64,000 nucleotides of DNA from Verrucomicrobiota bacterium (GCA_017309115.1 JAFLEF010000024.1:1-64000); one strand, 5' to 3'. Shown: positions 8,424-16,985, numbered from the stretch's first letter. A program made the numbers and translations. The notes: generated by a model not told the origin, from the letters alone.

Positions 8424-9749
8424 GTGCTGGAGCGCGTTTTTCGCCTGCAGGCCAATGGAACGACGGTTCGCCGGGAACTGATCGCCGGTCTGACCACGTT
8501 CGCCGCCATGGCTTACATCCTGGCGGTGAATCCGCTGGTGCTGGCCGACGGAACGGGCATGGACCGGGGGGCGCTGATCACCGCCACGGCATTGGCGTCG
8601 GCGGTGATGACCGTGTTGATGGCCCTGGCGACCAACTACCCGTTTGCCCTCGCGCCTGGCATGGGGCTGAACGCCTTTTTCACCTACACCCTGGTTCGGG
8701 GCGCGGAGATTCCCTGGCCAGCGGCCTTGGGTTTGGTTTTCTACAGTGGAGTTTTGTTTTTGCTCCTGACGGTGACCGGAGTTCGGAAGCGGCTGATTGC
8801 GGCCATTCCGCACGAACTCAAGGTGGCGATCAGCTGCGGCATTGGTTTGTTCATCGCCTTTATCGGACTGAAGAACGGCGGTCTGGTGGTCAAGAGCGAT
8901 GCAACCCTGGTGACTCTGGGGCAACTCGGCCAGCCAGCCACGCTTCTGGTGCTATTCGGGATTATCCTGGCGGCAGTGCTCATGGCCCGACGGGTTCCCG
9001 GGGGATTGATGGTCACCGTGCTGATCCTGACCGGGGTCGGCTTCTGGATTCCTTCGCCCACTGGGTCGGGAACGTTGAGTCAATGGCCGGAGCACGGATG
9101 GGTGTCGGCGCCGGCTTCCTTGTCGCCGTTGTTTCTAAAGTTCGATCTGGGCTGGTTCTGGGATCACTGGCGGATGGCCCTGCCGCTGGTGCTCACGCTC
9201 CTGTTCGTCGATGTGTTCGATAATCTGGGCACGTTGCTGGGGTTGGGTCAGCGCGTGGGGTATCTGGATGACCAAGGCAACCTCCCGCGATTGGGACGAG
9301 CGCTGACGGCGGATGCGGGTGCGGCGATGATTGGGTCGGCCTTGGGAACCAGCACGGTTACCAGCTACATCGAATCGGCGGCGGGAATTGAAGCGGGTGG
9401 AAGGACGGGATTAACGGCGTGGGTCGTGTCCGCCTGCTTTCTGTTGGCCTTGGTCTTCAGTCCGGTGATTGCGTTGATCCCGGCTGCTGCGACCGCGCCG
9501 ATTCTGGTCGTGGTGGGCGTGTTCATGATGCAGAGCCTGACGACGCTCGACCTCCGTGATCTGACCAAGGCGGCGCCGGTGGTGGTGACCATGCTGGCGA
9601 TGCCGCTGACCTTCAGCATTGCCGAAGGACTGGCGTTGGGATTCGTGGTGTATGTCGGGGTGAAGGCGGGCGCGGGTCGGGCGCGGGAGATCGCGCCGAT
9701 TTCATGGGTCCTCGGGGTCTTGTTTCTGGTGCAATTGGTCACGCGATGA
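8424..9749 (+). CDS. NCS2 purine permease (AzgA/PbuG type)
   Basis: A 441-residue inner-membrane transporter with about 12-14 hydrophobic spans. The N-terminal signature (RRELIAGLTTFAAMAYIL) and the ALAPGMGLNAFF motif near residue 88 are those of the AzgA-type branch of the NCS2/NAT superfamily, which imports hypoxanthine, guanine or adenine by proton symport. Start is GTG 8424. The stop codon overlaps the ATG of the following lipoprotein gene (ATGA), implying translational coupling. That lipoprotein looks like a nucleoside-cleaving enzyme, so the pair plausibly releases and imports purine bases. Length is typical for the family. Confidence 0.92.
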   Translation: MLERVFRLQANGTTVRRELIAGLTTFAAMAYILAVNPLVLADGTGMDRGALITATALASAVMTVLMALATNYPFALAPGMGLNAFFTYTLVRGAEIPWPAALGLVFYSGVLFLLLTVTGVRKRLIAAIPHELKVAISCGIGLFIAFIGLKNGGLVVKSDATLVTLGQLGQPATLLVLFGIILAAVLMARRVPGGLMVTVLILTGVGFWIPSPTGSGTLSQWPEHGWVSAPASLSPLFLKFDLGWFWDHWRMALPLVLTLLFVDVFDNLGTLLGLGQRVGYLDDQGNLPRLGRALTADAGAAMIGSALGTSTVTSYIESAAGIEAGGRTGLTAWVVSACFLLALVFSPVIALIPAAATAPILVVVGVFMMQSLTTLDLRDLTKAAPVVVTMLAMPLTFSIAEGLALGFVVYVGVKAGAGRAREIAPISWVLGVLFLVQLVTR

Positions 9750-10675
9750 ACCTCAATTTGAGTCACTGGACGCTGATCCTTCGCTTGGGCGTTGGCCTGG
9801 GGTTGGCTTTGTTCTGGGGCGGATGCGCCTCGGGTCCGCTCACGCCGGAAGACCGGATGTTATCCCTGCGGCCGCTTTACGGCATTACCGCACCAACGGT
9901 CGAAGAACTCGCCGCTTTGGAGCGGATGGCGGGATTGAATGAGGCTTCCGGACGTCGGCAGGTGCACAACGGTGTCACGTTTCGCCAAGTCAGCATTCAG
10001 GGGCGTCCCTGCCTGCTGTTCGTTTCAGGAGTGAGTGTCGTAAATGCGGCCATGACCACGCAGGCGGCTTTGGATCGGTTTCCCCTGACCCATGTGGTGT
10101 TGCTGGGGTCGGCGGGCGGGGTGAATCCCGCGCGGGAACCGGGTGACGTGGTGATTCCTGAGAATTGGGCCTACCACACGGAGGCGGCGGTGGTGAATCC
10201 GTTGCCGGGTGGCGGCTGGGAAGCGTCACCGCAGGCGGCCGGGTTACCCAACTTCGGTATGATTTTTCCGGAGAACGTGAGCGTAGTGCGATCGGGAAGT
10301 CCGCAACCGGAAGCGATGCCGTTGTTCCCGGTGGACCGGGGTTTGTGGGCGGCGGCGAGCAAGGTGGCGAGCGACGCCAATTCGCCGGGAAGCGGGTCCG
10401 GTCGGGTGGTTTCGGGAGGAACTGGCGTGAGCGGACCTGTCTTTGTGGCCAACCGGGACTATCGCGTCTGGTTGTTTGAAGCGTGGCAGGCGGAAGTCGT
10501 GGATCTGGAGTCCACCGCTGTGGCTCAAGTGTGCTGGGCCAATCGCGTGCCGTTTATTGCGGTTCGAGCGGTGGCGGGTTTGGCGGGGAGTCCGCTGGCC
10601 CGACCTCCCGAAGAACCCCCGGTGGACCGGGCGGCGCGGGTGTTGCTGGCCATGTTGAACGTCTTGCCGGACTGA
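9746..10675 (+). CDS. Lipoprotein nucleoside phosphorylase / nucleosidase
   Basis: A 309-residue lipoprotein. ATG 9746 overlaps the permease stop as ATGA. A signal peptide ends in a lipobox with Cys27 (LFWGGC). The mature part belongs to the PNP/UDP phosphorylase superfamily: VVLLGSAGGVNPAREPGDVVIP matches the family's GxAGG...GD.V segment, and VVDLESTAVAQVCW near residue 255 matches the ExxA.A.V. ribose-binding Glu region of MTA/SAH nucleosidase-like enzymes. An extracytoplasmic member next to a purine base importer suggests that nucleosides are cleaved outside the inner membrane and the base taken up. Whether it is phosphorolytic or hydrolytic cannot be told. Confidence 0.82.
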   Translation: MNLNLSHWTLILRLGVGLGLALFWGGCASGPLTPEDRMLSLRPLYGITAPTVEELAALERMAGLNEASGRRQVHNGVTFRQVSIQGRPCLLFVSGVSVVNAAMTTQAALDRFPLTHVVLLGSAGGVNPAREPGDVVIPENWAYHTEAAVVNPLPGGGWEASPQAAGLPNFGMIFPENVSVVRSGSPQPEAMPLFPVDRGLWAAASKVASDANSPGSGSGRVVSGGTGVSGPVFVANRDYRVWLFEAWQAEVVDLESTAVAQVCWANRVPFIAVRAVAGLAGSPLARPPEEPPVDRAARVLLAMLNVLPD

Positions 10676-10713
10676 GTCCGCGAGCGGGATTGCCGAAGGA
10701 CTTCCGGAATCCG

Positions 10714-11196
10714 TCAGCAGCTGGTGGGAACTCGTTGGAGTACTTTGACGCAATGGGGAATGGCCCCCACCACGAACTCCAGACACTCCACGGCGCCGGC
10801 TGGCTTTCCGGGCAGGCACAGAACGAGGCTTTGTCCGACTACCGCCCCCAGCCCGCGGGAGAGAATGGCATTCGGCGTAATCGCGAGGGACTTCAGGCGC
10901 ATCGCTTCGCCGAACCCCGGAATCTCCCGATCGGCAATTTCCCGAATCGCTTCCGGCGTGACGTCCCGCAGCGCGACTCCGGTACCGCCGGTGGTCAGAA
11001 TCAGGTGGGCGCCCTGGGCGATCAGTTCCCGCACGGCCCGCTGGATGGCCCGCAGTTCGTCCGGCACGAGCGCTTCACCAACGACCGTCCATTGATGTCG
11101 GGCGGCGGCTTCGCGGAGGGCGGGTCCGCCCAGATCTTCGTATTCGCCCCGCGATGCCCGGTCAGAAATGGTCACGATGCCACACGTGAGTTGCAT
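10714..11196 (-). CDS. mog: Molybdopterin adenylyltransferase (MogA/MoaB family)
   Basis: A 160-residue enzyme that adenylates molybdopterin before molybdenum insertion. The family motif TTGGTGVALRDVTPEA is at residues 68-83, the N-terminal TISDRASRGEYEDLGGP segment at 9-25, and a late LPGKPAGAVECLEF segment near 128. The length fits MogA/MoaB rather than MoeA. No other molybdenum cofactor gene is nearby. It is divergent from the YihY-type gene with 59 bases between the start codons, a space likely to hold both promoters. Confidence 0.92.
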   Translation of the reverse strand: MQLTCGIVTISDRASRGEYEDLGGPALREAAARHQWTVVGEALVPDELRAIQRAVRELIAQGAHLILTTGGTGVALRDVTPEAIREIADREIPGFGEAMRLKSLAITPNAILSRGLGAVVGQSLVLCLPGKPAGAVECLEFVVGAIPHCVKVLQRVPTSC

Positions 11197-11255
11197 GGCG
11201 GGACTCTGGCAGGTTGGTCTTTGAAGCTCCAGCGTCCCGGCGTACGCTCGCCGTC

Positions 11256-12662
11256 ATGGCGGAACCCGCTCCGAATCCCCCCGGTCGCTTGAGCCGGTTG
11301 CAAGCGCAGGTTCGCACCCTGATCAACGAGGATGCGGTGGCGGAAGCCGAAGGGCAGCTGAGTTCACAACATCGGTTTGCTCACTTCTGGATTCTGGTGG
11401 GTCAGATGTTTCTGAAGAACCGGGGTCCGGTTCGGGCGGCGTCCCTCGCTTACACCACGTTGCTGGCGTTGGTTCCGTTGTTGGCCATTTCCCTTAGCGT
11501 GGCGTCGTTGTTCTTGCCCCGGAAGGAGGATGAGCGCCGAGCAGCCTTGGTGAAACTGATCGAGGAAGGGGTCAAGCGGGCCGCGCCAACGTTGGGGTTG
11601 TCTGGCGAGGGCGGGGAGGAACAGCGGAAGGATGTGGCGAACCGGATCGTGGGGTTCGTGGAGCAGATCCATTTGCGCACGATTACCGCTTCGGCCGCGG
11701 TGGGGCTGATTGTTGTGGCAATAGGACTGTTACGAACCGTAGAGGTGGCCTTTAACGATATCTGGGGCGTGACACGAGGCCGAACGTTGTTGATGAGCAT
11801 CGTCTTTTATTGGGCAGTCATCACGTTGGGGCCGGCGGTACTCTTGGTGGCCAAAGGCGCCAGTGTGCTGTCGTTTTTTACCCGGCATACGGCGTCTCTG
11901 GAAGGTTCGGCGGCGGGACAACTTCTTCTGTTGATGACTGTGCTGGTCACGCCGGTCCTCATGGCTCTGGCCTACAGCGCGCTCTACCTCTGGATGCCCA
12001 ACACCCGGGTCAAGTGGCAGGCGGCGTTGGTGGGGGGAGCGGTGGCTTCGGCGCTCTGGACGATCAACAACCAGTTATCCTCGCTCTATCACAGCAAAGT
12101 GCTCACCTACAACGCGATCTACGGGAGTTTGGGCGCCCTGCCCATCTTCCTGGTCGGCGTCTATTTCACTTGGCTGATCGTCTTGTTCGGCGCCCAGGTG
12201 TCCTACGTGTACCAGAATCGGAAGGCGTATTTGCAGGAACGCGTTGCCGGACGGGTCCACCAACAAGCCCGGGAGTTTGCGGCGGTTCGGTTGATGACCC
12301 GGATCGCCACCCGGTTTGGGGCCGGGGAAATGCCGGAAGGTTTCAGCATGTTGGCAGAGCAGCTGGGACTGCCGCCGAACTTAACCAAAGAGATCCTGCA
12401 AACGTTGACCCAAGCTCGGTTGCTCACCGAGGCCCGGGGCGCGGAGTATTCGTTCGTCCCGGCGCGTCCGCTGGCTCAGATCTCCGTCCGGGATGTCTTG
12501 CAGGCGATGCGGTGTGGTTCCGGCTCGGACTTGCTCACAGCCCCCGATGCCCAGCGACCGATCGTGAGTGGCGTCCTCCAAGAAATCCGATCTGCGGCAG
12601 ACGCCCGCTCGGAGGCGGTTTCGTTCGAGGACCTGGTGCGCAAGAGTGCCAAGGCTGTTTGA
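11256..12662 (+). CDS. YihY/UPF0761 family membrane protein
   Basis: A 468-residue inner-membrane protein of the YihY (formerly ribonuclease BN/BrkB) family. ATG 11256 is preferred because upstream codons are unlike the family. After about 45 cytoplasmic residues come six membrane spans between about 50 and 310 (for example SLAYTTLLALVPLLAISLSVASLFL and the late FLVGVYFTWLIVLFGAQVSYVYQN). The tail of about 140 residues resembles a winged-helix fold (LAEQLGLPPNLTKEILQTLTQARLL), as seen in the long YihY subfamily. Function is unknown; the ribonuclease naming of the family is historical. Its stop codon abuts the stop of the convergent gene. Confidence 0.88.
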   Translation: MAEPAPNPPGRLSRLQAQVRTLINEDAVAEAEGQLSSQHRFAHFWILVGQMFLKNRGPVRAASLAYTTLLALVPLLAISLSVASLFLPRKEDERRAALVKLIEEGVKRAAPTLGLSGEGGEEQRKDVANRIVGFVEQIHLRTITASAAVGLIVVAIGLLRTVEVAFNDIWGVTRGRTLLMSIVFYWAVITLGPAVLLVAKGASVLSFFTRHTASLEGSAAGQLLLLMTVLVTPVLMALAYSALYLWMPNTRVKWQAALVGGAVASALWTINNQLSSLYHSKVLTYNAIYGSLGALPIFLVGVYFTWLIVLFGAQVSYVYQNRKAYLQERVAGRVHQQAREFAAVRLMTRIATRFGAGEMPEGFSMLAEQLGLPPNLTKEILQTLTQARLLTEARGAEYSFVPARPLAQISVRDVLQAMRCGSGSDLLTAPDAQRPIVSGVLQEIRSAADARSEAVSFEDLVRKSAKAV

Positions 12663-14060
12663 TCAACCTTTGAAGCCGAGGAGTTTACGCTCCTTGATCA
12701 TCCGTGCGACCTGCTCGGGAACCTTTTCTTCCCAACCTGGAGTGTTGCTTTGGATTTCCTGCAACACGTCCCGGCTGAAGATGCTCATTTTGGACTCATC
12801 GATGTCCCGCAGGGGCTGCATGAACTTGTTCTCGAGGAGGTAGTCGTAGAGGTGCTGGAGGTGCGGGGCCACTTGGAGATTGCCGGCCGTGATGATCGCT
12901 CCTGAGCGGGCGTCCTTGAGCGGATAGCAGTACACCTTGAGGTCATTTCGGAAGAGCCGGCCGAAGGACTCGAGAATGCCACCTTCGAGGTCTCCGTAGT
13001 ACTTCTCTTCGAAGAGGTCCTTGAGGGTGGGAACACCAATAACGATACCAATCGGGAGTTTGGTGAACCGGAACAGGTAACTCGCCAGTCGGAAGAACTC
13101 GCCGTAATTGGAGATCAGCACCGGATGCCCCAGGGTTCCCAGCAAATCGACCCGATCCAGGAAGTCGCGATGATCGATTTTGCCGGCGACGTTCAGGTTC
13201 TTGAGCGTCATTTCGACCAGTACCATTAGGTCCTGACCGGCAACCTTCGGATCCTGAACCATTTGGGCTTTGGCCCGATGAAGCATATCGGCCGTTACCC
13301 GGGTCACCGGCCGGAACGATCCGCGTTCGACCAGGATGCTCTTCTTATGAAGCGCATCGGCGGGTTGAACCAGTTCGCCGGACGGCATAAACATGGCGGC
13401 GTTGGTGAGGCCCCTTTCGACCAACTGGAGGGCAAGCAAGCGATTGTCGACCCGGGCGAACTGCGGGCCGCGGAACTGGATCATGTCCACCTCGATGCGG
13501 TCGATGGACAGGTTATCGAGCAGGGCGTTGATGATCGCCTCGGGATGCCAGTGTTGGTAGAGGGCCGCGTGGATCAGATTGACGCCCAGAATTCCCAGAG
13601 CTTCCTGCTGTTGAAGGTTTTCCCGATCCCACATGCGCACGTGCATGATAATGTCACTGGGTCCGGCGCCGGGTTCAGTTTGAAAGCGGATTCCCATCCA
13701 GCCGTGGGTTTCATCCCGGCGTTTGAAGCTGCGGGCAGCGACGGTATCGGCGAACACGAAGAACCGAGTATTATCGCCCCGGGACGACGCTAAGCGCTCC
13801 ACCAAGAGGGTGTATTCCCGGTCGAGCATCGACTCGAGCCGTTCGAGACTTACGTAGCGGGAGGCCGTTCCGTAGATCGCATCGCTGACCACCATGTCGT
13901 ACGCCGAGATGCTTTTGGCGATGGTTCCACTGGCGCCGCCGACCCGAAAGAACCACCGGGCAACTTCCTGACCGGCGCCGATTTCGGCAAAAACGCCGTA
14001 TTTGGCGCTGTCGAGATTGATCTGGAGGGCTTTCTGATGGGTATCGAGTTGGTCACTCAT
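12663..14060 (-). CDS. Conserved protein of unknown function (about 465 aa)
   Basis: A 465-residue soluble protein; ATG 14060 gives MSDQLDTHQKALQINLD. The opening region (YGVFAEIGAGQEVARWFFRVGGASGTIAKSISAYDM) is strongly conserved in a family I have seen in several phyla, but I cannot attach a reaction to it. No signal peptide or membrane span is visible. Repeated features are a FFVFADTVAARS stretch near 105 and a GHPVLISNYGEFFRLASYLFRF stretch near 315. Its 5' side has an unusually long gap (525 bases) with a promoter and a hairpin terminator on the same strand, so its expression could depend on read-through (see the separate entry). Convergent with the YihY-type gene. Confidence 0.75.
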   Translation of the reverse strand: MSDQLDTHQKALQINLDSAKYGVFAEIGAGQEVARWFFRVGGASGTIAKSISAYDMVVSDAIYGTASRYVSLERLESMLDREYTLLVERLASSRGDNTRFFVFADTVAARSFKRRDETHGWMGIRFQTEPGAGPSDIIMHVRMWDRENLQQQEALGILGVNLIHAALYQHWHPEAIINALLDNLSIDRIEVDMIQFRGPQFARVDNRLLALQLVERGLTNAAMFMPSGELVQPADALHKKSILVERGSFRPVTRVTADMLHRAKAQMVQDPKVAGQDLMVLVEMTLKNLNVAGKIDHRDFLDRVDLLGTLGHPVLISNYGEFFRLASYLFRFTKLPIGIVIGVPTLKDLFEEKYYGDLEGGILESFGRLFRNDLKVYCYPLKDARSGAIITAGNLQVAPHLQHLYDYLLENKFMQPLRDIDESKMSIFSRDVLQEIQSNTPGWEEKVPEQVARMIKERKLLGFKG

Positions 14061-14162
14061 CGCGGGCCGCAAGGAATCACAGAGGTGGCTTGTCAGCTAG
14101 TGGGAACCTTTCGGGAAGGAAGATACAATGGGAGGACCCGAAACTCGTCGTCGAGGCCCCCG

Positions 14163-14210
14163 AAAAATAATAAACCCGGGCGTCAGTCAGAGGATGACTG
14201 TCCGCCCGGG
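14163..14210 (-). terminator. Strong intrinsic terminator upstream of the unknown gene
   Basis: Arms CCCGGGCG (14175-14182) and CGCCCGGG (14203-14210) plus inner arms CAGTCA / TGACTG around a 5-base loop. On the - strand the hairpin is followed by TTTATTATTTTT (14174 down to 14163). It lies about 103 bases before the start of the leftward gene at 14060. Confidence 0.75.
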
Positions 14211-14343
14211 GGAATTTTCAGAACAAGTTCAGTAGGATTATGTAGAGATTCCCGCCCGATGAACTACGGCGAACGGGAAATTGGTTGAACCACTGAAGAC
14301 CTCTTCAGCAGCCCGAAAACTTCAAATCCTGACCCTCTCGGGA
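14165..14343 (-). ncRNA. Possible small RNA or attenuated leader
   Basis: Inferred from signals, not from family recognition. A promoter-like pair reads leftward, and the expected transcript start is near 14343. The predicted transcript of about 180 bases holds a hairpin with 6-bp arms CTGAAG / CTTCAG around AGGT, then a longer stem pairing CCCGTTCG with CGGGCGGG, and ends in the strong terminator hairpin and U-tract. Size and layout fit a free-standing RNA (6S RNA size class) or a terminating leader of the downstream gene. I could not match it to tmRNA, RNase P or a known riboswitch by eye. Confidence 0.35.
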
Positions 14344-14349
14344 CGGGCG

Positions 14350-14377
14350 AAAATAGGGAACAACTGCGAACGGTCAA
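14350..14377 (-). promoter_or_regulatory. Sigma70-like promoter
   Basis: Read on the - strand: -35 TTGACC (14372-14377), a 16-base spacer, and -10 TATTTT (14350-14355). It would start transcription near 14343, just before the hairpin-rich stretch that ends in the terminator at 14163-14210. Confidence 0.45.
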
Positions 14378-14585
14378 GGCACCAACTGGAATATTTTTTG
14401 GAGAATCGAAATGGTCGTTCCTTCAATCTAACGGAACTATTTCTCGTGCAGTTATTTAGGAAAATATCAGGGAGGGTCTGGACGCGAAGTCCGGGGTTAT
14501 GAGCGCGCCGGCATTTACGGGGACCTGATGCGGAATCCGGTCTTTGACCTTGCTCTCCAGGGGTGATTTCCCGTTTAACGCCGCC

Positions 14586-15365
14586 ATGCCCGACTGGCTT
14601 GCGGTCGTCATTTTGGGGTGCATTGAAGGAATTACGGAGTTCCTGCCCATTTCGTCCACGGGGCATTTGCTCCTGGCGGAGCACTGGTTGGGACACCGGA
14701 GTCAGCTTTTCAACGTGGTTATCCAAACCGGAGCTGTGATGGCCGTTGTGCTGGTTTTTGCCCAACGGGTGAAGGAACTGCTGACCGGTTGGTCGAAACC
14801 GGAGGTTCAAGATTATCTGTTCAAGCTGGGTGCGGCCTTTCTCCTCACTGCGGTGGGTGGGCTCTTGATGAAGAAGTTCGACCTGAAGCTCCCTTCGGAT
14901 CCGCGACCGGTGGCCCTAGCCACCTTGTTGGGTGGTGTGGCCTTTATCGTGTTGGAACGATGGCTCCAGGGAAGACCCACGGCCGATCAAGTCACGTGGA
15001 CCGTGGCGTTGGTGATTGGGGGCGGTCAGCTGATTGCTGCGGCCTTTCCCGGGGCGTCCCGCTCGGGAACGACCATTTTGTTGGCCTTGGCGCTTGGATT
15101 GAGTCGTCCAGCGGCGGCGGAGTTTTCCTTCCTATTGGGTATTCCGACGCTTTTGGCGGCGGGGTTGAAGGAAGTCTACGACGCGACCAAGGAAGGTTCC
15201 CCGCACGAACCGTGGAGTTTGGTAGCTCTGGGCACTCTGGTGTCAGCGGTGACCGCCTTCCTGGCCGTGAAGTGGCTGCTGGGCTACATCCGCCAGCACA
15301 CGTTCGTGCCGTTTGGTTGGTATCGGATCGTGGTCGGAACGCTGATCTTGCTGTTGGTCAAGTAA
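14586..15365 (+). CDS. uppP: Undecaprenyl-diphosphatase
   Basis: A 259-residue inner-membrane enzyme that dephosphorylates undecaprenyl diphosphate, recycling the lipid carrier for peptidoglycan and other wall polymers, and conferring bacitracin tolerance. ATG 14586 is chosen because family members start about here. The signature EGITEFLPISSTGH is at residues 14-27, with the catalytic Glu and Ser region. The second signature FPGASRSGTT, with its Arg, is near 154-163. About eight membrane spans are present, of normal length. The next gene on the strand (pyrH) is 139 bases away, so a separate promoter is likely. Confidence 0.95.
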   Translation: MPDWLAVVILGCIEGITEFLPISSTGHLLLAEHWLGHRSQLFNVVIQTGAVMAVVLVFAQRVKELLTGWSKPEVQDYLFKLGAAFLLTAVGGLLMKKFDLKLPSDPRPVALATLLGGVAFIVLERWLQGRPTADQVTWTVALVIGGGQLIAAAFPGASRSGTTILLALALGLSRPAAAEFSFLLGIPTLLAAGLKEVYDATKEGSPHEPWSLVALGTLVSAVTAFLAVKWLLGYIRQHTFVPFGWYRIVVGTLILLLVK

Positions 15366-15504
15366 CGACACGCCAGGTCCGGTTTGCGGTAGGAAGTAAC
15401 CCGTGCGGTTTAATAAAAATTGATTCGGAACGAATACGGGCGGCGGGCTCGGTAGGGCGCTCGTTTGACCGGTGGTGACGACCCTGTTACAACGGCCGGC
15501 GCCG

Positions 15505-16245
15505 ATGAAAAAGACCCGCTCCAAGGCCAAACTCACCCCAAAATACAAACGCATCCTGATCAAACTGAGCGGCGAAGCGCTCGGGGGGGAGGCTGGGTTC
15601 GGCATTTCTCCTGAGGCCGTCCACGACATGGCCGCTCAGATTGCCGAAGTCCGGGAGCTCGGCGTGGAAGTGGTAATCGTTGTGGGTGGCGGGAACATCT
15701 TTCGCGGCCTTCAAGGCAGCGAAAAAGGCATTGAACGAGCCACCGGTGACTACATGGGCATGCTCGCCACAGTCATCAACGCCCTCGCCTTGCAGGACGC
15801 ACTCGAAAAGAAGGAAGTTCTGACCCGGGTCCTCAGCGCCATCACTATGACGGCGATCGCTGAACCGTTCATCCGCCGCCGGGCGATCCGACACCTGGAA
15901 AAGGGTCGAGTAGTGATCTTCGCGGCCGGCACCGGTAATCCTTTCTTCTCCACCGACACCGCGGCTGCCCTACGCGCCAACGAGATTGGCGCCGAAGCCG
16001 TGCTCAAGGCCACCAAAGTGGACGGCATCTACGACAAGGACCCCAAGAAGTTCCCCGACGCCAAACGCTACGACCGCATTACCTACGCCGAAGCCCTCGA
16101 GAAACGTCTCAAGGTCATGGATGCTGCCGCGTTCGCCTTGTGTCAGGACAACAAGATGCCCATCGTCGTGTTCGATTTCTTCCAACCGCATAACTTGCTG
16201 CGCGTCGTCACGGGTGCTGCTGTCGGCACCGTGGTGACCAATTAA
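15505..16245 (+). CDS. pyrH: Uridylate kinase
   Basis: A 246-residue cytosolic UMP kinase of the amino-acid-kinase fold that makes UDP for nucleotide and wall precursor synthesis. ATG 15505 gives a short basic leader, then [15 protein letters not shown], the nucleotide-binding start of the family. Other landmarks are [10 protein letters not shown] near 63, the [35 protein letters not shown] region from about 125, and the [12 protein letters not shown] loop near 170. It is followed after 12 bases by frr, the classic pyrH-frr arrangement, so both are probably one transcript. Confidence 0.96.
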   Translation: MKKTRSKAKLTPKYKRILIKLSGEALGGEAGFGISPEAVHDMAAQIAEVRELGVEVVIVVGGGNIFRGLQGSEKGIERATGDYMGMLATVINALALQDALEKKEVLTRVLSAITMTAIAEPFIRRRAIRHLEKGRVVIFAAGTGNPFFSTDTAAALRANEIGAEAVLKATKVDGIYDKDPKKFPDAKRYDRITYAEALEKRLKVMDAAAFALCQDNKMPIVVFDFFQPHNLLRVVTGAAVGTVVTN

Positions 16246-16257
16246 ATTTTTGTCCCC

Positions 16258-16812
16258 ATGACTGACGAAATTCTGCTCGAAACCGAAGAGAAGATGCTCA
16301 AAACCGAGGAGCATCTGGTCCACCAGTTCTCCGGCGTTCGCACCGGTAAGGCCTCCCCGGCCCTGATCGAAAACGTGATGGTCGAAGCCTATGGCTCGAT
16401 GATGCGCCTCAAGGAACTGGCCACGATTACCGCCCCGGAGGCCCGCATGCTGATGGTTCAACCCTTCGACGTCGGCAATACTAAGGCCATCGAAAAGGGC
16501 ATCCAGAACGCCAACATGGGCCTCAACCCCGCCACCCAAGGCAAGTTCATCCGCATCGTCCTGCCCGACCTCAGCGCCGAACGACGCGCCGAGTTCGTGA
16601 AGCTCTGCAAGAAAATGACCGAGGATGGCCGGGTCGCCATCCGCAACGAGCGGCGTCAGGCGATGGAAGCCCTCAAAAAGGCCAAGAACGACGGGGTTTC
16701 CGAAGACGAGATCGAAACCGCTGAGGCGGAGGTCCAGAAGCTCACCGATAGCTATATCGCCAAGCTCGAAGGACATCTCGCCCACAAGGAAAAAGAAATC
16801 CTGACGGTGTGA
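16258..16812 (+). CDS. frr: Ribosome recycling factor
   Basis: A 184-residue protein that, with EF-G, splits post-termination ribosomes. The sequence runs from the long helix (MLKTEEHLVHQFSGVRTGKASPALIENV) through the small beta domain (YGSMMRLKELATITAPEARMLMVQPFD) back to the helical bundle with RIVLPDLSAERRAEFVK and a C-terminal KLEGHLAHKEKEIL. Length and motif order are those of the family. It follows pyrH by 12 bases. Nine bases after its stop codon a 39-bp-arm inverted repeat begins, which could end the transcript. Confidence 0.97.
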   Translation: MTDEILLETEEKMLKTEEHLVHQFSGVRTGKASPALIENVMVEAYGSMMRLKELATITAPEARMLMVQPFDVGNTKAIEKGIQNANMGLNPATQGKFIRIVLPDLSAERRAEFVKLCKKMTEDGRVAIRNERRQAMEALKKAKNDGVSEDEIETAEAEVQKLTDSYIAKLEGHLAHKEKEILTV

Positions 16813-16821
16813 GGGTGAAGA

Positions 16822-16975
16822 AGCTGAGAGCTGAGAGCTGAGAGCTGAGAGGTAAAGCCGGTAAGGGGTCAGCGGTAAGCGGTAAGCGGTAAGCGGTAAG
16901 AAGCCCTTTCGGCAGGAGCCTCACTTCAGTGGTTTTCGGCTTTTTCTCTCAGCTCTCAGCTCTCAGCTCTCAGCT
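16822..16975. repeat. 39-bp-arm inverted repeat of heptanucleotides
   Basis: The left arm, 16822-16860, consists of four AGCTGAG units and AGGTAAAGCCG. The right arm, 16937-16975, is its reverse complement with two mismatches. The 76-base loop contains a second heptad array, GGTCAGC followed by GGTAAGC three times and a partial copy (16867-16900). The right arm ends 10 bases before the exonuclease start codon. Unit types match the array at 654-701. The arm sequence CGGCTTTTT in the right half could act as a terminator tail for frr. Confidence 0.9.
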
Positions 16976-16985
16976 CTCTTGCGCC

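Larger units (their letters stand above)
14061..14585. other. Long intergenic region with RNA-like signals
   Basis: No protein gene is supported. On the - strand it holds a sigma70-like promoter, about 190 bases of hairpin-rich sequence and a strong intrinsic terminator (see separate entries). The right part, 14380-14585, is the leader of the uppP gene and has an A/T-rich patch near 14391-14460. I see no further named element there. Confidence 0.6.

Noticed and set aside
8280-8924. 214-codon - strand frame covering the repeat and the permease start
   Set aside because: Its C-terminal part is repeat DNA and the rest is antisense to the permease.
14386-14585. Riboswitch before uppP
   Set aside because: No recognisable conserved core; only A/T-rich and weak hairpins.
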